Position numbers and translations under genes: made by a program | Source: Leucobacter salsicius M1-8 | GTDB lineage: Bacteria > Actinomycetota > Actinomycetes > Actinomycetales > Microbacteriaceae | Assembly (NCBI RefSeq): GCF_000350525.1 | Contig: NZ_AOCN01000015.1 | Location: 124,001 to 188,000, forward strand | DNA length: 64,000 bases | Reading direction: 5' to 3' | The notes under the pieces: model-generated | What the model was told of the DNA's origin: nothing | What the model saw: the letters and a program-made list of their open reading frames with translations, nothing else | The model's database searches: none | Shown here: positions 34,745-43,873 of the stretch, piece after piece | How the letters are laid out: each line of letters begins with the position of its first letter | Numbering within the stretch: position 1 is the first letter of the stretch

Positions 34745-35451
34745 ACCGCACACTCAAGGTGACGAAGCTGCAGCTGGTTAAACTCAGCGGCTTCGCCCTG
34801 ACCCCAGTCTTCATCCTCGCGATCGTCATGCTCGCGTCGATCATCATTAGCCTCGCGCTCCAGCGCGCCGGCGTCACTCCCGATCAGGCCGACTATGTTG
34901 AGGGTGCGCGCAACAACCCGGCAATCGCCTGGTCGCTGCCCGGCTTCCTCATCTACTACGGTGTGCAGGCGGTTTCGACGACCTACCCGTTTGCGCTCGC
35001 GCTCGGCACCACACGCCGCAACTTCATCCTCGGCACGTTCCTCGCAAACGCACTGCAGGCGGCCTATGTCGCGCTGCTGCTGCTTGCGCTGCTGGGACTC
35101 GAACTGGCCACCGGGCACTGGTTCACAAACTCGTACGTGCTCGACACGTACGTGATGGGCGCGGGCAATCCGTGGATCCTGCTCGTGACAGGATTCCTGG
35201 GAGTGCTCGGCTGCCTGACGATCGGTGGCGTATTCGGCGCCATCTGGGTGCGCTTTGGGTCGAAGGGGCCAGCGATTCTCGGCCTCGCTCTGGGACTCGC
35301 AGCGGCGATTGCGTTGCTGATTGTCGCCCCCAACATTGGTGAGATCTTCGCCTCGATCACCGGGGCAGACCTGGCCCTCGCCGCTGGTGCGATCATGCTG
35401 GTCTCACTCATCGCGACCTGGTTCGCGATGCGTCGCGCATCGGTGCGATAG
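34741..35451 (+). CDS. ABC transporter membrane subunit (YtrC-like)
   Basis: The 236-residue protein has six hydrophobic segments: ALTPVFILAIVMLASIIISL at the N-terminus, then segments around residues 60-85, 95-120, 140-165, 178-198 and 205-228. A short cytosolic loop, LALGTTRRNFILGTFLANAL, follows the second segment. This matches the small permease subunits paired with YtrB-type ATPases. It closes the GntR operon and is followed by a perfect 28-bp hairpin. Confidence 0.85.
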   Translation: MNRTLKVTKLQLVKLSGFALTPVFILAIVMLASIIISLALQRAGVTPDQADYVEGARNNPAIAWSLPGFLIYYGVQAVSTTYPFALALGTTRRNFILGTFLANALQAAYVALLLLALLGLELATGHWFTNSYVLDTYVMGAGNPWILLVTGFLGVLGCLTIGGVFGAIWVRFGSKGPAILGLALGLAAAIALLIVAPNIGEIFASITGADLALAAGAIMLVSLIATWFAMRRASVR

Positions 35452-35477
35452 CGCGGCACGAGTCGGCCCTTGGGTCA

Positions 35478-35536
35478 AAAATGCGGGGGTTTGTCTGCTT
35501 CTGAACGATTCAGAAGCAGACAAACCCCCGCATTTT
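35478..35536. terminator. Perfect 28-bp hairpin, bidirectional terminator
   Basis: The left arm 35,478-35,505 (beginning AAAATGCGGGGGTTTG) and the right arm 35,509-35,536 are perfectly complementary over 28 bp with a CGA loop. Each strand ends in TTTT. It separates the YtrC-like gene (stop 35,451) from the convergent C39 gene (stop 35,565). The stem is longer than an ordinary terminator needs. Confidence 0.85.
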
Positions 35537-35564
35537 CGATCCGGATCAACACCGGCCCAACGAT

Positions 35565-36674
35565 TTACCGGGGCACCACGATGGCGCCGCGGTATTCGGG
35601 GTCGCCCCAACGCATAATGAGGTCGATTCCGGCGAGCGGGATCGGCAGGCAACTGGTGTCGACCCAGCTCTCCCCGTGCGCCGCCTCGACCCACGGATCC
35701 GACACGATGAGTGCGTCATCGATGACGTCGTGCGCGAGCACCCAGTGCGGGGCGGGGTCGCCGATGAGCGGTGCGAGCGCGATGAGCAGAAACACGTCGT
35801 TGCCAGCCGCGACCAGGTCGCGAATCTCTGCGACCTCGATCCAGCGGCGTTCAATCTCGAGCCCGAGGGCAGCGGCCTGTCGCAGTGAGTCATGCTGTAG
35901 TTGTTCGCGCAGCCGCAGCTCGTAGGGATCGTCCTGAAAATCCTCAAGGAGTACGAGCCCGGCCGCACTCATGAAGACCTTGGGGGCTCCAACTGCGAGG
36001 CCCTCGCTCGAGATCTCGCGGGCGGTGGTCACCGCCAGCCCAACTGGGTCGCACGCGGGGAGGTTCGTGGCACGGCGCCAAAAATCGATTTCGCGCTCCT
36101 GGTTCGCGTCGCCGCTGTCACCAAACTTGGTGAGGCCCTCCTGCTCCAGCATCATCAGCGCGGTGACCGCCCCGCAAGTGACATCGGTCGTCTGGCCGTA
36201 ATACGGCACGGTGCGCTGCGGCCGGTCGCCCAACCAGAGCGACCAGCTGCGGGCGTGGGCGGGCTCGCCCGGCCGCGTGCTGGGCACGGACGGCACCGGA
36301 TCCGGATCCCGCTCAAACCCCAGCTCGCGAAGAGCGGCCTGGCGGGTCTCGTCGAGCGGGGCGATTGTGGGGTGCTCCTCGAACCGAATCAGGATGGGGG
36401 CGGGGTGGGTTGCATCGACGAAGGAGCGGTCTGCGACGGCCGCCGCGACCGCGCGCGCAAACCCTGCGGCATCGGGAGCCAGGACGTCGACGATTTTGCG
36501 GTAGGCGGTGTGTGCGCGTCCCGCGACCAGCGCGACCGCGCGCTCCTCGCCGTTGCCAGCCGCGATGTGCCGGGGCGCCCACAACTCACGGGCGGTTTCC
36601 CAGAGCGCAGCGCGGGCGGGATCCACGGTGTAGCCCGTGGGAACAGAAACGTCAGTGGATACGTGCGCGGTCAT
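35565..36674 (-). CDS. C39-like (papain-fold) peptidase in a peptide-transporter operon
   Basis: The C-terminal half of this 369-residue protein is a peptidase-C39-like domain. It has YYGQTTDVTCGAVTALMML with the probable nucleophile Cys167, then PHWVLAHDVIDDALIVSDPW with the probable His and Asp. No signal peptide or membrane segment is seen, so it appears cytosolic. The N-terminal 150 residues (ALWETARELWAPRHI, then RAHTAYRKIVDVLAPDAAGF) are of unknown type. The ATG follows the stop of the dual ABC ATPase by a single base, so it is the last gene of the peptide ABC operon. Cleavage of imported peptides is the simplest role, by inference. Confidence 0.82.
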   Translation of the reverse strand: MTAHVSTDVSVPTGYTVDPARAALWETARELWAPRHIAAGNGEERAVALVAGRAHTAYRKIVDVLAPDAAGFARAVAAAVADRSFVDATHPAPILIRFEEHPTIAPLDETRQAALRELGFERDPDPVPSVPSTRPGEPAHARSWSLWLGDRPQRTVPYYGQTTDVTCGAVTALMMLEQEGLTKFGDSGDANQEREIDFWRRATNLPACDPVGLAVTTAREISSEGLAVGAPKVFMSAAGLVLLEDFQDDPYELRLREQLQHDSLRQAAALGLEIERRWIEVAEIRDLVAAGNDVFLLIALAPLIGDPAPHWVLAHDVIDDALIVSDPWVEAAHGESWVDTSCLPIPLAGIDLIMRWGDPEYRGAIVVPR

Positions 36675-36675
36675 G

Positions 36676-38283
36676 TCAGTCTTTCGGTTGGGGCGAGGCG
36701 GGAAGTTCGGGGGAGGTGGCTTGTCGATACATGCTGTCGCGTTCGGCGGCACGCACGAGGATGCGGGTGTAGTCGTGTTGCGGGTTTCGTAGCACCTGTG
36801 ACGTGTCTCCAGACTCGACGATCACGCCTCGCTGCAACACGATCGCTCGGGAGGCCAACCGCGCGACGACACCCAGGTCGTGCGTGATGAACAGCATGGC
36901 AAGCTGCAGTTCGTCGCGTAGCCGGGTGAGCAGATCAAGGATCTGCGCCTGCACCGAAACGTCGAGGGCAGAGACGCTCTCGTCGCAGATCAATAACTGC
37001 GGGTTGGGGGCGAGCGCACGGGCGATCGCGACGCGCTGCCGCTGCCCGCCCGACAGTTGTGCAGGGCGCCGCCCCGCGAACTCGGGGTCGAGCTCGACGA
37101 GCCGCAGCAGGTCGGGGACCTCGCTGGCGGTGCGGCCCGCGCTGTGCAGCGCCTCCGCGAGCGCCTGCTCGACGGTGAACGTCGGGTTCAGGGTCGAGTA
37201 GGGGTCTTGGAAGACGATCTGCATCTCGCCGGGCTTGCGCCCCGCACGGCCGCTCGAGAGCAAGCGCCCCCCGAGCTGTACCGAGCCGGTGTCGGGGCGG
37301 TCGAGGCCTGCGATGCAGCGGGCGAACGTGGATTTGCCCGATCCGGATTCGCCGACGAGCGCGACAATCTCGCCCGCTGCAACGGTCACCGAGGCGTCGT
37401 GCAGTGCCTGCGTCGCGCCAAAACTCTTGGAGAGACCCGTCGCTTCAAGCACAACCTGGCCCGGCGCGGCGGCCACAGGCGGGGCGTCGCCGATCGTCGG
37501 GTTCGCATCGAGCAGCGCCCGCGTGTAATCGTGCTGGGGGGCGCCAAGCACGGCCGCCGCAGCACCCGCTTCGACCACGACGCCGTGTCGCATCACCAGC
37601 AGCTGGTCTGCGCGCCCAGCCACCACCCCCAGGTCATGACTAATGAGCATCAGACTCATCTGGTGACGACGCTGCAGCTCGCCCAGGAGGTCGAGCACAT
37701 CTCCCTGGGTGCTCGCGTCGAGGGCGGTCGTGGGCTCGTCGGCGATCAACAGACGCGGCTCCGCGGCAAGCGCCGCCGCGATCGCGACACGCTGCCGCAT
37801 GCCGCCCGAGAGTTCAGACGGATATTTGCGTGCGACCGCCGCGGGAAGACGCACTTCGTCAAGGCGTTGCGTCACCTCGCGTTGTAGCGCGGCTCGTGCG
37901 GGAGTCGACGCCCCCGCCTGACGGGCGCGGGCGCGAATAGTCGCTGCGATTTGGTCGCCGCACCGGATCACGGGGCTCAAGCTCGTAAACGGGTCCTGCA
38001 GGAGCAGCACTGCGCGCCGCCCTCGCACGCGAGCCCACTCGGAGTCGCTCGTGCTCGCGAGGTTGAAGCGTTCGCCGTCAATAGTGGCGATCCCGCGCGC
38101 AGCGGTGCCCCGGGGGAGTAAGCCGGTGAGGGCCCGGGCGGTCATGGTCTTGCCAGATCCGGATTCGCCAATGACCGCGAGCGTGTGCCCCGCAGGTACC
38201 GAGAAACTGATGGGCTCGACGATGGTGCCCGCAGGCCCTTCGACAGCGAGGCCGTGCACCTCAAGGCCGGTGGTCGTGCTCAT
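36676..38283 (-). CDS. Peptide ABC transporter, fused dual ATP-binding protein (DppD-DppF type)
   Basis: The 535-residue protein holds two complete ABC ATPase domains. The first (residues about 1-260) has GESGSGKTMTARALTGLL, LSGGMRQRVAIAAALAAEPR and LLIADEPTTALDAST. The second (about 275-520) has GESGSGKSTFARCIAGLD, LSGGQRQRVAIARALAPNPQ and LLICDESVSALDVSVQA. Oligopeptide importers usually have two separate ATPases; here they are one chain, as is frequent in actinobacteria. It overlaps the DppC gene by 4 bp. The N-terminal ATPases probably drive import of peptides or nickel-like chelates; peptide is most likely from the operon context. Confidence 0.95.
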   Translation of the reverse strand: MSTTTGLEVHGLAVEGPAGTIVEPISFSVPAGHTLAVIGESGSGKTMTARALTGLLPRGTAARGIATIDGERFNLASTSDSEWARVRGRRAVLLLQDPFTSLSPVIRCGDQIAATIRARARQAGASTPARAALQREVTQRLDEVRLPAAVARKYPSELSGGMRQRVAIAAALAAEPRLLIADEPTTALDASTQGDVLDLLGELQRRHQMSLMLISHDLGVVAGRADQLLVMRHGVVVEAGAAAAVLGAPQHDYTRALLDANPTIGDAPPVAAAPGQVVLEATGLSKSFGATQALHDASVTVAAGEIVALVGESGSGKSTFARCIAGLDRPDTGSVQLGGRLLSSGRAGRKPGEMQIVFQDPYSTLNPTFTVEQALAEALHSAGRTASEVPDLLRLVELDPEFAGRRPAQLSGGQRQRVAIARALAPNPQLLICDESVSALDVSVQAQILDLLTRLRDELQLAMLFITHDLGVVARLASRAIVLQRGVIVESGDTSQVLRNPQHDYTRILVRAAERDSMYRQATSPELPASPQPKD

Positions 38284-39140
38284 TGGAGCCCCCGTTCACG
38301 CAGGCGTTCGCCAAGATGATCGCCGAGTAGGTTGATGGCCATGGTGGCCCCCACGATCAAGAGCGCGGGAATGAGCAGCATCGCGGGATTATCGCCCATC
38401 ACGCTGCGCCCGTCAGCGATCTGCCGCCCCCAGTCGGGGGTGCCGGGCGCCACGCCGATACCGAGAAATGACAGCGAAGACAGGGTCACGAGCGCAATAC
38501 CGAGGTTGAGCATGAAGTTCGTGAGAATGAGGGGCCACACGTTGGGCACGATGTGCCGAAACATGATGCGCGACGACGACAATGACAGCATCTGGGCCGC
38601 CTCCACGTAGGGTCGGGGAGCCTGCTCAGCGACGCCGGCACGCACGATGCGAATGTCAGACGGGCAAAAGAGAATCACGAGCATGATGACCGTCACCCAG
38701 TAGCCCGCCCCGAAGAGCCCGGCGACGACGATCGCGAGCAGCATCACGGGGAGCGAGAGCAGTACATCCACAATCCGGCCGATCACCGTGTCAGTAATGC
38801 CACCCCGGTAGCCGGCAAGCGTGCCGAAGATCACGGCAAGAATCATGGAGCCGGCAGCGATAACGGTCGGGCCAACGACGGCCGATCCGGTGCCCGCAAT
38901 CGTGAGCAGCAAGATATCGCGGCCCAGCTCGTCAGTGCCTAGTGGGTGGCCGGGAGTGCCGGGAGGGGCCAGCGCATCAAGGATGCTCTGGGCGCTCGCC
39001 GCCTCGGTCAAAAACGGGGAGGCGAGCGCAGCCAACACGACAAGGATGAGCAGCGCAGTCGAGATGCGCACGGCCCAGTTTGGGTGCGACCGCTTGAGGG
39101 TAACGGTGCGCGTCTTGGGGCGTAGGGGAACGGTGGTCAT
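38280..39140 (-). CDS. Peptide ABC transporter permease (DppC type)
   Basis: This is a 286-residue permease with about six membrane segments and the BPD_transp_1 domain. HPLGTDELGRDILLLTIAGT near residue 85 is the hallmark of the DppC/OppC branch. The cytosolic EAA-type loop appears as EQAPRPYVEAAQMLSLSSSR, then IMFRHIVPNVWPLI. An N-terminal cytosolic stretch of about 25 residues precedes the first segment. It overlaps both neighbours in the operon (ATGA). Confidence 0.94.
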   Translation of the reverse strand: MTTVPLRPKTRTVTLKRSHPNWAVRISTALLILVVLAALASPFLTEAASAQSILDALAPPGTPGHPLGTDELGRDILLLTIAGTGSAVVGPTVIAAGSMILAVIFGTLAGYRGGITDTVIGRIVDVLLSLPVMLLAIVVAGLFGAGYWVTVIMLVILFCPSDIRIVRAGVAEQAPRPYVEAAQMLSLSSSRIMFRHIVPNVWPLILTNFMLNLGIALVTLSSLSFLGIGVAPGTPDWGRQIADGRSVMGDNPAMLLIPALLIVGATMAINLLGDHLGERLRERGLQ

Positions 39141-40156
39141 CGGTTCAGCTCCTTCGCGCGCACCCGCGGGTCAAGCAGGAGGTAGCTCAGGTCCACGAGA
39201 ATCGTGATCACCGCGATGGCGGCTGCCACCAGCAGGGTCAGCGCCTGCACCACCGGGAAGTCCTTGAACAGTACGGCTTCCTCAAGCAGCGAACCGATGC
39301 CGGGTAGTGCGAACACCGTTTCGACGATGATCGTGCCTCCGACGATGAAGGTGAGGATGAGACCGGCACTGGTGACAATCGGAATGGCCGCGGCGCGCAA
39401 CGCGATCGTGCGCACCTCGCGCTCTGAGAGCCCGCGGGCGCGGGCGAACGTGATGGCGTCACTCTGCAGCTCGCGCAGCACTGCGGCGCGGGTCATGCGC
39501 ATGAGGATCGCGCCGATGCCAGCTGCGAGCGCGACGGCTGGCAGCGTCAGATGCCACAGGGTGTCGAGGCCACCGCTGCCACCGCCGTACGCGGGAAACA
39601 ACGGAATGAGCATCGAGAACACGTACAGCAGCAAGATTGCGAGGGCGAACGACGGCGCGGAGAGCCCGATGAGTGAGACCACGCTCGCGAGGCGGTCGGT
39701 GGGCCGGCCCTCGCGTGCAGCACTGATGATTCCGAGCGGAATCGACGTGATGACCGCGACCAAGAACGAGAGCACGACGAGGGCCAACGTGCTGCCGATG
39801 CGGGCACCGATCACCGTGGTGACGGGCTGCTGCATGCGAATCGAATAGCCAAAGTCGCCCCGGATTGCGCCCCACAGCCAGTCGAAATAGCGCACCAGGA
39901 AGGGGTCGTCGAGATGGTACTGCGCCCGGATCGCGGCAATGGCGTCGGGCGACGAGGGGCGATTGCCCAGCAGGTTTTTCACGATGTCACCCGGGGTGAG
40001 GTAGACGAGTGAAAACGTGAGAAACGAGATGACGAGCAGGATCACGAGCACGCCCACGATGCGAAGCAGGATCGTGCGTGTGAGGGCGCGTTGCGCGCGG
40101 CCCCCGCCCCGGACTGTCGGGGCGGGGGCCGCGTCGAGTGACTCGATGGTGGCCAA
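39137..40156 (-). CDS. Peptide ABC transporter permease (DppB type)
   Basis: The 339-residue permease has the DppB/OppB form: a first segment ILLRIVGVLVILLVISFLTF, then the external loop with LTPGDIVKNLLGNRPSSPDA and YHLDDPFLVRYFDWLWGAIR, GDFGYSIRMQQPVTTVIGAR, and an EAA-type loop with REVRTIALRAAAIPIVTSAG. A GGTIIVETVFALPGIGSLLE stretch near the C-terminus is conserved in the family. It is the first membrane subunit after the binding-protein gene, 9 bp downstream. Confidence 0.94.
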   Translation of the reverse strand: MATIESLDAAPAPTVRGGGRAQRALTRTILLRIVGVLVILLVISFLTFSLVYLTPGDIVKNLLGNRPSSPDAIAAIRAQYHLDDPFLVRYFDWLWGAIRGDFGYSIRMQQPVTTVIGARIGSTLALVVLSFLVAVITSIPLGIISAAREGRPTDRLASVVSLIGLSAPSFALAILLLYVFSMLIPLFPAYGGGSGGLDTLWHLTLPAVALAAGIGAILMRMTRAAVLRELQSDAITFARARGLSEREVRTIALRAAAIPIVTSAGLILTFIVGGTIIVETVFALPGIGSLLEEAVLFKDFPVVQALTLLVAAAIAVITILVDLSYLLLDPRVRAKELNR

Positions 40157-40165
40157 TGGGCGTCG

Positions 40166-41782
40166 TTACTCTGCTGCGCCCGCGGGCTCTGCGGAGAACA
40201 GTTGGGCGCCCCAGGACCCGAGGAACGTGAACGGCGTGAACTCGTGCACGCCGATGCTGTTGTCGAAGTAGGTGAGGGACTGTCCCCACCACAACGGCGC
40301 GGCGTAGGTGTTTTCGGCGTTGAGCTGCTCGAGTTCGAGCAAGATGTCGATGCGCTTCTGGGGATCGGACTCGGCGCTTGCCGCATCGATGAGGCTCTGT
40401 GCCTCGGCGTCCTCGATGCTGCTGTCGTTGCCGGCACCCAGGAGGTAGCTGTTCACCTCGGCCGGGTCGCCCGTCGTCGAGAAATACCACATGAAGCCCA
40501 GGCCGTGTTCGCCGTCACCGAGGGATGCGAGCCACTCCTCGATGGGCACCTCTCGCACCGTGATATCGATGCCGAGCGGCTTCAGGTTTTCTGCGATCGA
40601 CTGCGCTGCTGTGCCCAGCTGGGGCCCCGTGTTGGGGTAGGTGAGCTCGGCTTTGAATCCACCGGCGCCCGCGGAGTCGGCGAGCAGTTTCTCGGCGGCC
40701 TTGAGGTCGAAATCATGCTGAGGGATGGTGTCCAACTGCTCGCGTGCCTGCTCGGGGTCGTAGGCCTGGCTCAGCGACTCGGGCGTCATGATCGCGGTGG
40801 CCACCTCGCCGTAGCCGCGCAGCAGCTTTTCGACGATCGCCTCGCGGTCGACCGCGCTGGCGATCGCGGCGCGCACGTTGGGGTCGTCGAACGGCTCGAC
40901 GGTGTTGTCGAAGAGCAACCCAACATATGACAGATCGTTGGTGGCCTCGACGCGGCCGTCCTTGATCTTGCTCCACTGCTCGGCCTGCTTCAGTGGAACA
41001 TTGAATGCAACGTCGATGTCGCCCTTCTGCGCGGCGAGCAGCCGGGTGTTTTCGTCGGGAATGAAGTCGACGCGAATCTGCTTGACCTTGGGCTGGTCGC
41101 CCCACCAGGTGTCGACGCGATCGAGCGTGACGTGCGAATCGGGGACGAACTCGGTGGGTTGGTAGGGCCCCGAGCCGAGGAGTAGCGATTCGCTGGTGCC
41201 CACCTTGCCGGCATACTCCTCCCAGAACTTTTGCTGGGTGACCACGAGTGCACCCACATTGGCGATGGTGGTGAGGAATGCTGCGTCGGGCTTGTTGAGC
41301 GTGAAGGTGACCTCGTGGTCGCCGGTCTTCGCGACCGACTTGATGTTCGTTAGATAGAACGATGTGCCGGGTGAGACCTCGGCATCTGCGGCTTGCTGCA
41401 CGCTAAACACGACGTCATCTGCAGTGACCGGGTCGCCATTTTGAAACTTGGCGTCGTCGCGCAGCGTGAACACATAGGTGGAGTCGTCGGGCGTGGTCCA
41501 TTCGGTTGCCAGGGCTGGCACGAACTTGCCGTCGGCGTCGATGGCGACGAGGCCTTCCTGCATGTTGCCGGCGAGGTAGTAGTTCAGGATGCCTGACTCT
41601 TGCCCGATGTACAGGTTGGCGAGGGACCCGGGGAACGCGACGGTGACAGAGTCGATCTCCTTGCCGCTGTCCTTCAACTCGACGGGGCTCGAGGGTGCAG
41701 CTGCCCCGCCACCTCCGCTGCAGGCCGTGAGGCCCAGGGCTGAAGCGGCGGCAACTGCGATGAATGCATGACGAATCTTCAT
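40166..41782 (-). CDS. Peptide ABC transporter substrate-binding lipoprotein (SBP family 5)
   Basis: This is a 538-residue solute-binding lipoprotein. The signal MKIRHAFIAVAAASALGLTA ends at a lipobox LTAC with Cys21, followed by a glycine/serine linker. The mature protein follows the DppA/OppA plan: GNMQEGLVAIDADGKFVPAL, WTTPDDSTYVFTLRDDAKFQ, NGDPVTADDVVFSVQQAADA, and GSGPYQPTEFVPDSHVTLDR. I chose the second in-frame ATG, 41,780-41,782, since GGAG lies a suitable distance before it and the signal begins there. It is the first gene of a five-gene minus-strand operon (SBP, B, C, fused ATPases, C39-like peptidase). It probably binds peptides. Confidence 0.93.
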   Translation of the reverse strand: MKIRHAFIAVAAASALGLTACSGGGGAAAPSSPVELKDSGKEIDSVTVAFPGSLANLYIGQESGILNYYLAGNMQEGLVAIDADGKFVPALATEWTTPDDSTYVFTLRDDAKFQNGDPVTADDVVFSVQQAADAEVSPGTSFYLTNIKSVAKTGDHEVTFTLNKPDAAFLTTIANVGALVVTQQKFWEEYAGKVGTSESLLLGSGPYQPTEFVPDSHVTLDRVDTWWGDQPKVKQIRVDFIPDENTRLLAAQKGDIDVAFNVPLKQAEQWSKIKDGRVEATNDLSYVGLLFDNTVEPFDDPNVRAAIASAVDREAIVEKLLRGYGEVATAIMTPESLSQAYDPEQAREQLDTIPQHDFDLKAAEKLLADSAGAGGFKAELTYPNTGPQLGTAAQSIAENLKPLGIDITVREVPIEEWLASLGDGEHGLGFMWYFSTTGDPAEVNSYLLGAGNDSSIEDAEAQSLIDAASAESDPQKRIDILLELEQLNAENTYAAPLWWGQSLTYFDNSIGVHEFTPFTFLGSWGAQLFSAEPAGAAE

Positions 41783-41970
41783 TGATTTCTCCAAGAACCG
41801 ACCTCGATGGCGAGCATCTAAGGCGACTGGCGGCTGTAATTGGTTCTGAGTCTACTGTGCGGCGTCGACCGGGCTTAGGAAATCTTGCTTCTGGATTCCA
41901 TAAATTTCAGTGAACCATTGTGTGAGTGTGCACTGGGGTGCGTGTCACGCGGCGTCATAATGCCGACTGG

Positions 41971-42014
41971 CGGCGAGTGCGCCGCGAGCGTGGCTGCTCG
42001 CGGCGCACTCGCCG
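41971..42014. terminator. 19-bp perfect hairpin downstream of the DAACS gene
   Basis: The left arm CGGCGAGTGCGCCGCGAGC (41,971-41,989) and the right arm at 41,996-42,014 are perfectly complementary around a 6-base loop. It lies 25 bp past the stop of the minus-strand symporter gene. There is no T-tract, so termination is probable but not certain. Confidence 0.6.
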
Positions 42015-42038
42015 CCCGCTCATGAGGGGCCCGGGGGC

Positions 42039-43502
42039 TTAACGCGGTGCCGGATCCGGAACCTGCGCCGGATCGGCCGTGTGCGCGGCACCTTCCACAG
42101 CGGTGTCCTCAACATCGGTGTTGTCGAAGGCGAGGCCGCGGCGGGGCGCGTTGTAGAGCGACTCGTCGAGAATGCCCTCGCGCTTGGCGACGAGTGTGGG
42201 GACGAGCGCCTGGCCAGCCACGTTGACCGCGGTGCGGCCCATGTCGACGATCGGGTCGACGGCGAGCAGCAGGCCAACACCCTCCAGCGGCAGGCCCAGC
42301 GTCGAGAGGGTGAGCGTGAGCATGACGGTCGCGCCGGTGGTGCCCGCGGTGGCCGCCGAGCCCACGACCGACACGAGCACGATCAGCAGGTACTGCACGA
42401 TCGTGAGTTCGATGTTGAAGAACTGAGCGATGAAGATCGCGGCGACGGCGGGGTACACCGCGGCGCAACCGTCCATTTTGGTTGTCGCGCCCAGGGGCAC
42501 CGCGAACGAGGCGTATCCGCGGGGAACCCCGAGGTTGCGTTCAGTAACGCGCTCGGTGAGCGGCATGGTGCCGATCGATGAACGGCTCACGAATCCGAGC
42601 TGCACCGCAGGCCAGACGCCCGAGAAGTACTGCTTGATGGAGAGGCCCTGGGCCTTGATGAGGGCGGGATAGACGACGAAGAGCACGACTGCCAGACCCA
42701 GGTAGAGGGTAGCGACAAACCAGGTGAGCGATCCCATCTTGTTCCAGCCGTACTCGGCGACGGCGTTGCCGATGAGGCCGAGGGTGCCGATGGGGGCGAT
42801 GCGAATGATCCACCACAGCACCTTCTGGATGATCGCGAGTGCCGACTCGGTGAGTTTCACAAACGGTTCGGCCTTTTCGCCGATCTTGAGCGCGGCGATA
42901 CCGACCGCGACCGAGATCACGATCACCTGCAGGACGTTGAAGTTTGCCGAGGCGGCAAGCGCGCCGGTGTCGGCGTCGACGCTGCCGCCGATGCCGAGGC
43001 CCAGAAAGTTCGATGGCACGAGGCCGATGAGAAAGTTCCACCAGGTGCCGACCGTGTAGGGGTCGCCCGTCGCCAGCTCGGACTGCGAGGCGGCGGCGCC
43101 GGGCTTGAGCACCAGGCCGAGCACGATGCCGACGGTCACCGCGATGAGCGCGGTGATGGCGAACCACAGCAGGGTCTGGCCGGCGAGGCGGGCGGCATTG
43201 GTCACCCTGCGCAGGCCGACGATGCTCGACACGATAGCGGTGAAGATCAGCGGAACGACGGCTGCCTTGAGCAGTGAAACGTAGCTGCCGCCGATCGCGG
43301 CGAGCGTGGCGTGGAGGCCGTTCTTGTTGCCTTCGCCATCTGGCCCGAGAGTCATGGCGACCCCGCCGAGCACGAGGCCGAGCACGAGGCCGGCGAGGAT
43401 CTGCCACCCGAAGGAGGTGGTCCATGCGGGCAGGCGGCGCTTGGGCTGGGGTGCCGGGTGCGGCGTTGCCGCTGTGGCGGTGGGGGTCTCGGCGAGTGGC
43501 AC
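42039..43502 (-). CDS. Dicarboxylate/amino acid:cation symporter (DAACS family)
   Basis: The 487-residue membrane protein has the DAACS (GltP/DctA) layout. Eight helical segments and two re-entrant loops are marked by SSIGTMPLTERVTERNLGVP near residue 300, the substrate-binding PLGATTKMDGCAAVYPAVAA near 325, and LAVDPIVDMGRTAVNVAGQA near 420, where the conserved Asp, Arg and Asn read ligands. It imports a dicarboxylate or acidic/neutral amino acid with sodium or protons; the substrate is not resolved. Both the N-terminal 30 and C-terminal 45 residues are low-complexity tails. It is transcribed alone and ends near a hairpin. Confidence 0.93.
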   Translation of the reverse strand: MPLAETPTATAATPHPAPQPKRRLPAWTTSFGWQILAGLVLGLVLGGVAMTLGPDGEGNKNGLHATLAAIGGSYVSLLKAAVVPLIFTAIVSSIVGLRRVTNAARLAGQTLLWFAITALIAVTVGIVLGLVLKPGAAASQSELATGDPYTVGTWWNFLIGLVPSNFLGLGIGGSVDADTGALAASANFNVLQVIVISVAVGIAALKIGEKAEPFVKLTESALAIIQKVLWWIIRIAPIGTLGLIGNAVAEYGWNKMGSLTWFVATLYLGLAVVLFVVYPALIKAQGLSIKQYFSGVWPAVQLGFVSRSSIGTMPLTERVTERNLGVPRGYASFAVPLGATTKMDGCAAVYPAVAAIFIAQFFNIELTIVQYLLIVLVSVVGSAATAGTTGATVMLTLTLSTLGLPLEGVGLLLAVDPIVDMGRTAVNVAGQALVPTLVAKREGILDESLYNAPRRGLAFDNTDVEDTAVEGAAHTADPAQVPDPAPR

Positions 43503-43873
43503 GGGGTTTCCTTCTCGTTGATGAGCGGCTCGGGCTGAGGGGGGGCGCGAGCCGCGAAATGGGCCGTATCGAGTATACGCACATATTCGCTTTCGTTATG
43601 ACACCTATAGTGCAACGTTGCGCTGTGTTGCGTTCACCGCCCAACCCTTCCCGTCTGTAATGCGGGTCACCCAAAATCTGCGCGACTATTTCCGTCTACT
43701 GGTCACTCATAGACGGAAGTTCCCCCGCATATTTTGGGCGAACGGGGCATATGGGGTGACGGGAGACCTGCAGGTCGTCCACAGGGCGCAGTAACTAGCC
43801 AAAAATGGGCAGTGGAGAGGTGAGCCTGTGGATTGCCGTTTGTCGAGTCGAATGCACCCTAGCGTCAGGATGC
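43503..43873. other. Intergenic region between divergent DAACS and DUF559-like genes
   Basis: About 370 bases with no gene I can support. The half beside the DAACS start is AT-richer (ATTCGCTTTCGTTATGACACC) and must contain its promoter, though I cannot fix the hexamers. The other half holds the imperfect palindrome at 43,670-43,738. Confidence 0.6.
43670..43738. repeat. Imperfect palindrome of the GCGGGGG family
   Basis: Arms: CCCAAAAT, mismatch, TGCG, internal loop, TTCCGTCTA on the left (43,670-43,698); TAGACGGAA, loop, CGCA, mismatch, ATTTTGGG on the right (43,710-43,738). The minus strand reads AAAATATGCGGGGGAACTTC. It shares the GCGGGGG-nnn-TTCCG-T-TA core with the element at 53,242-53,309. 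Confidence 0.6.
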
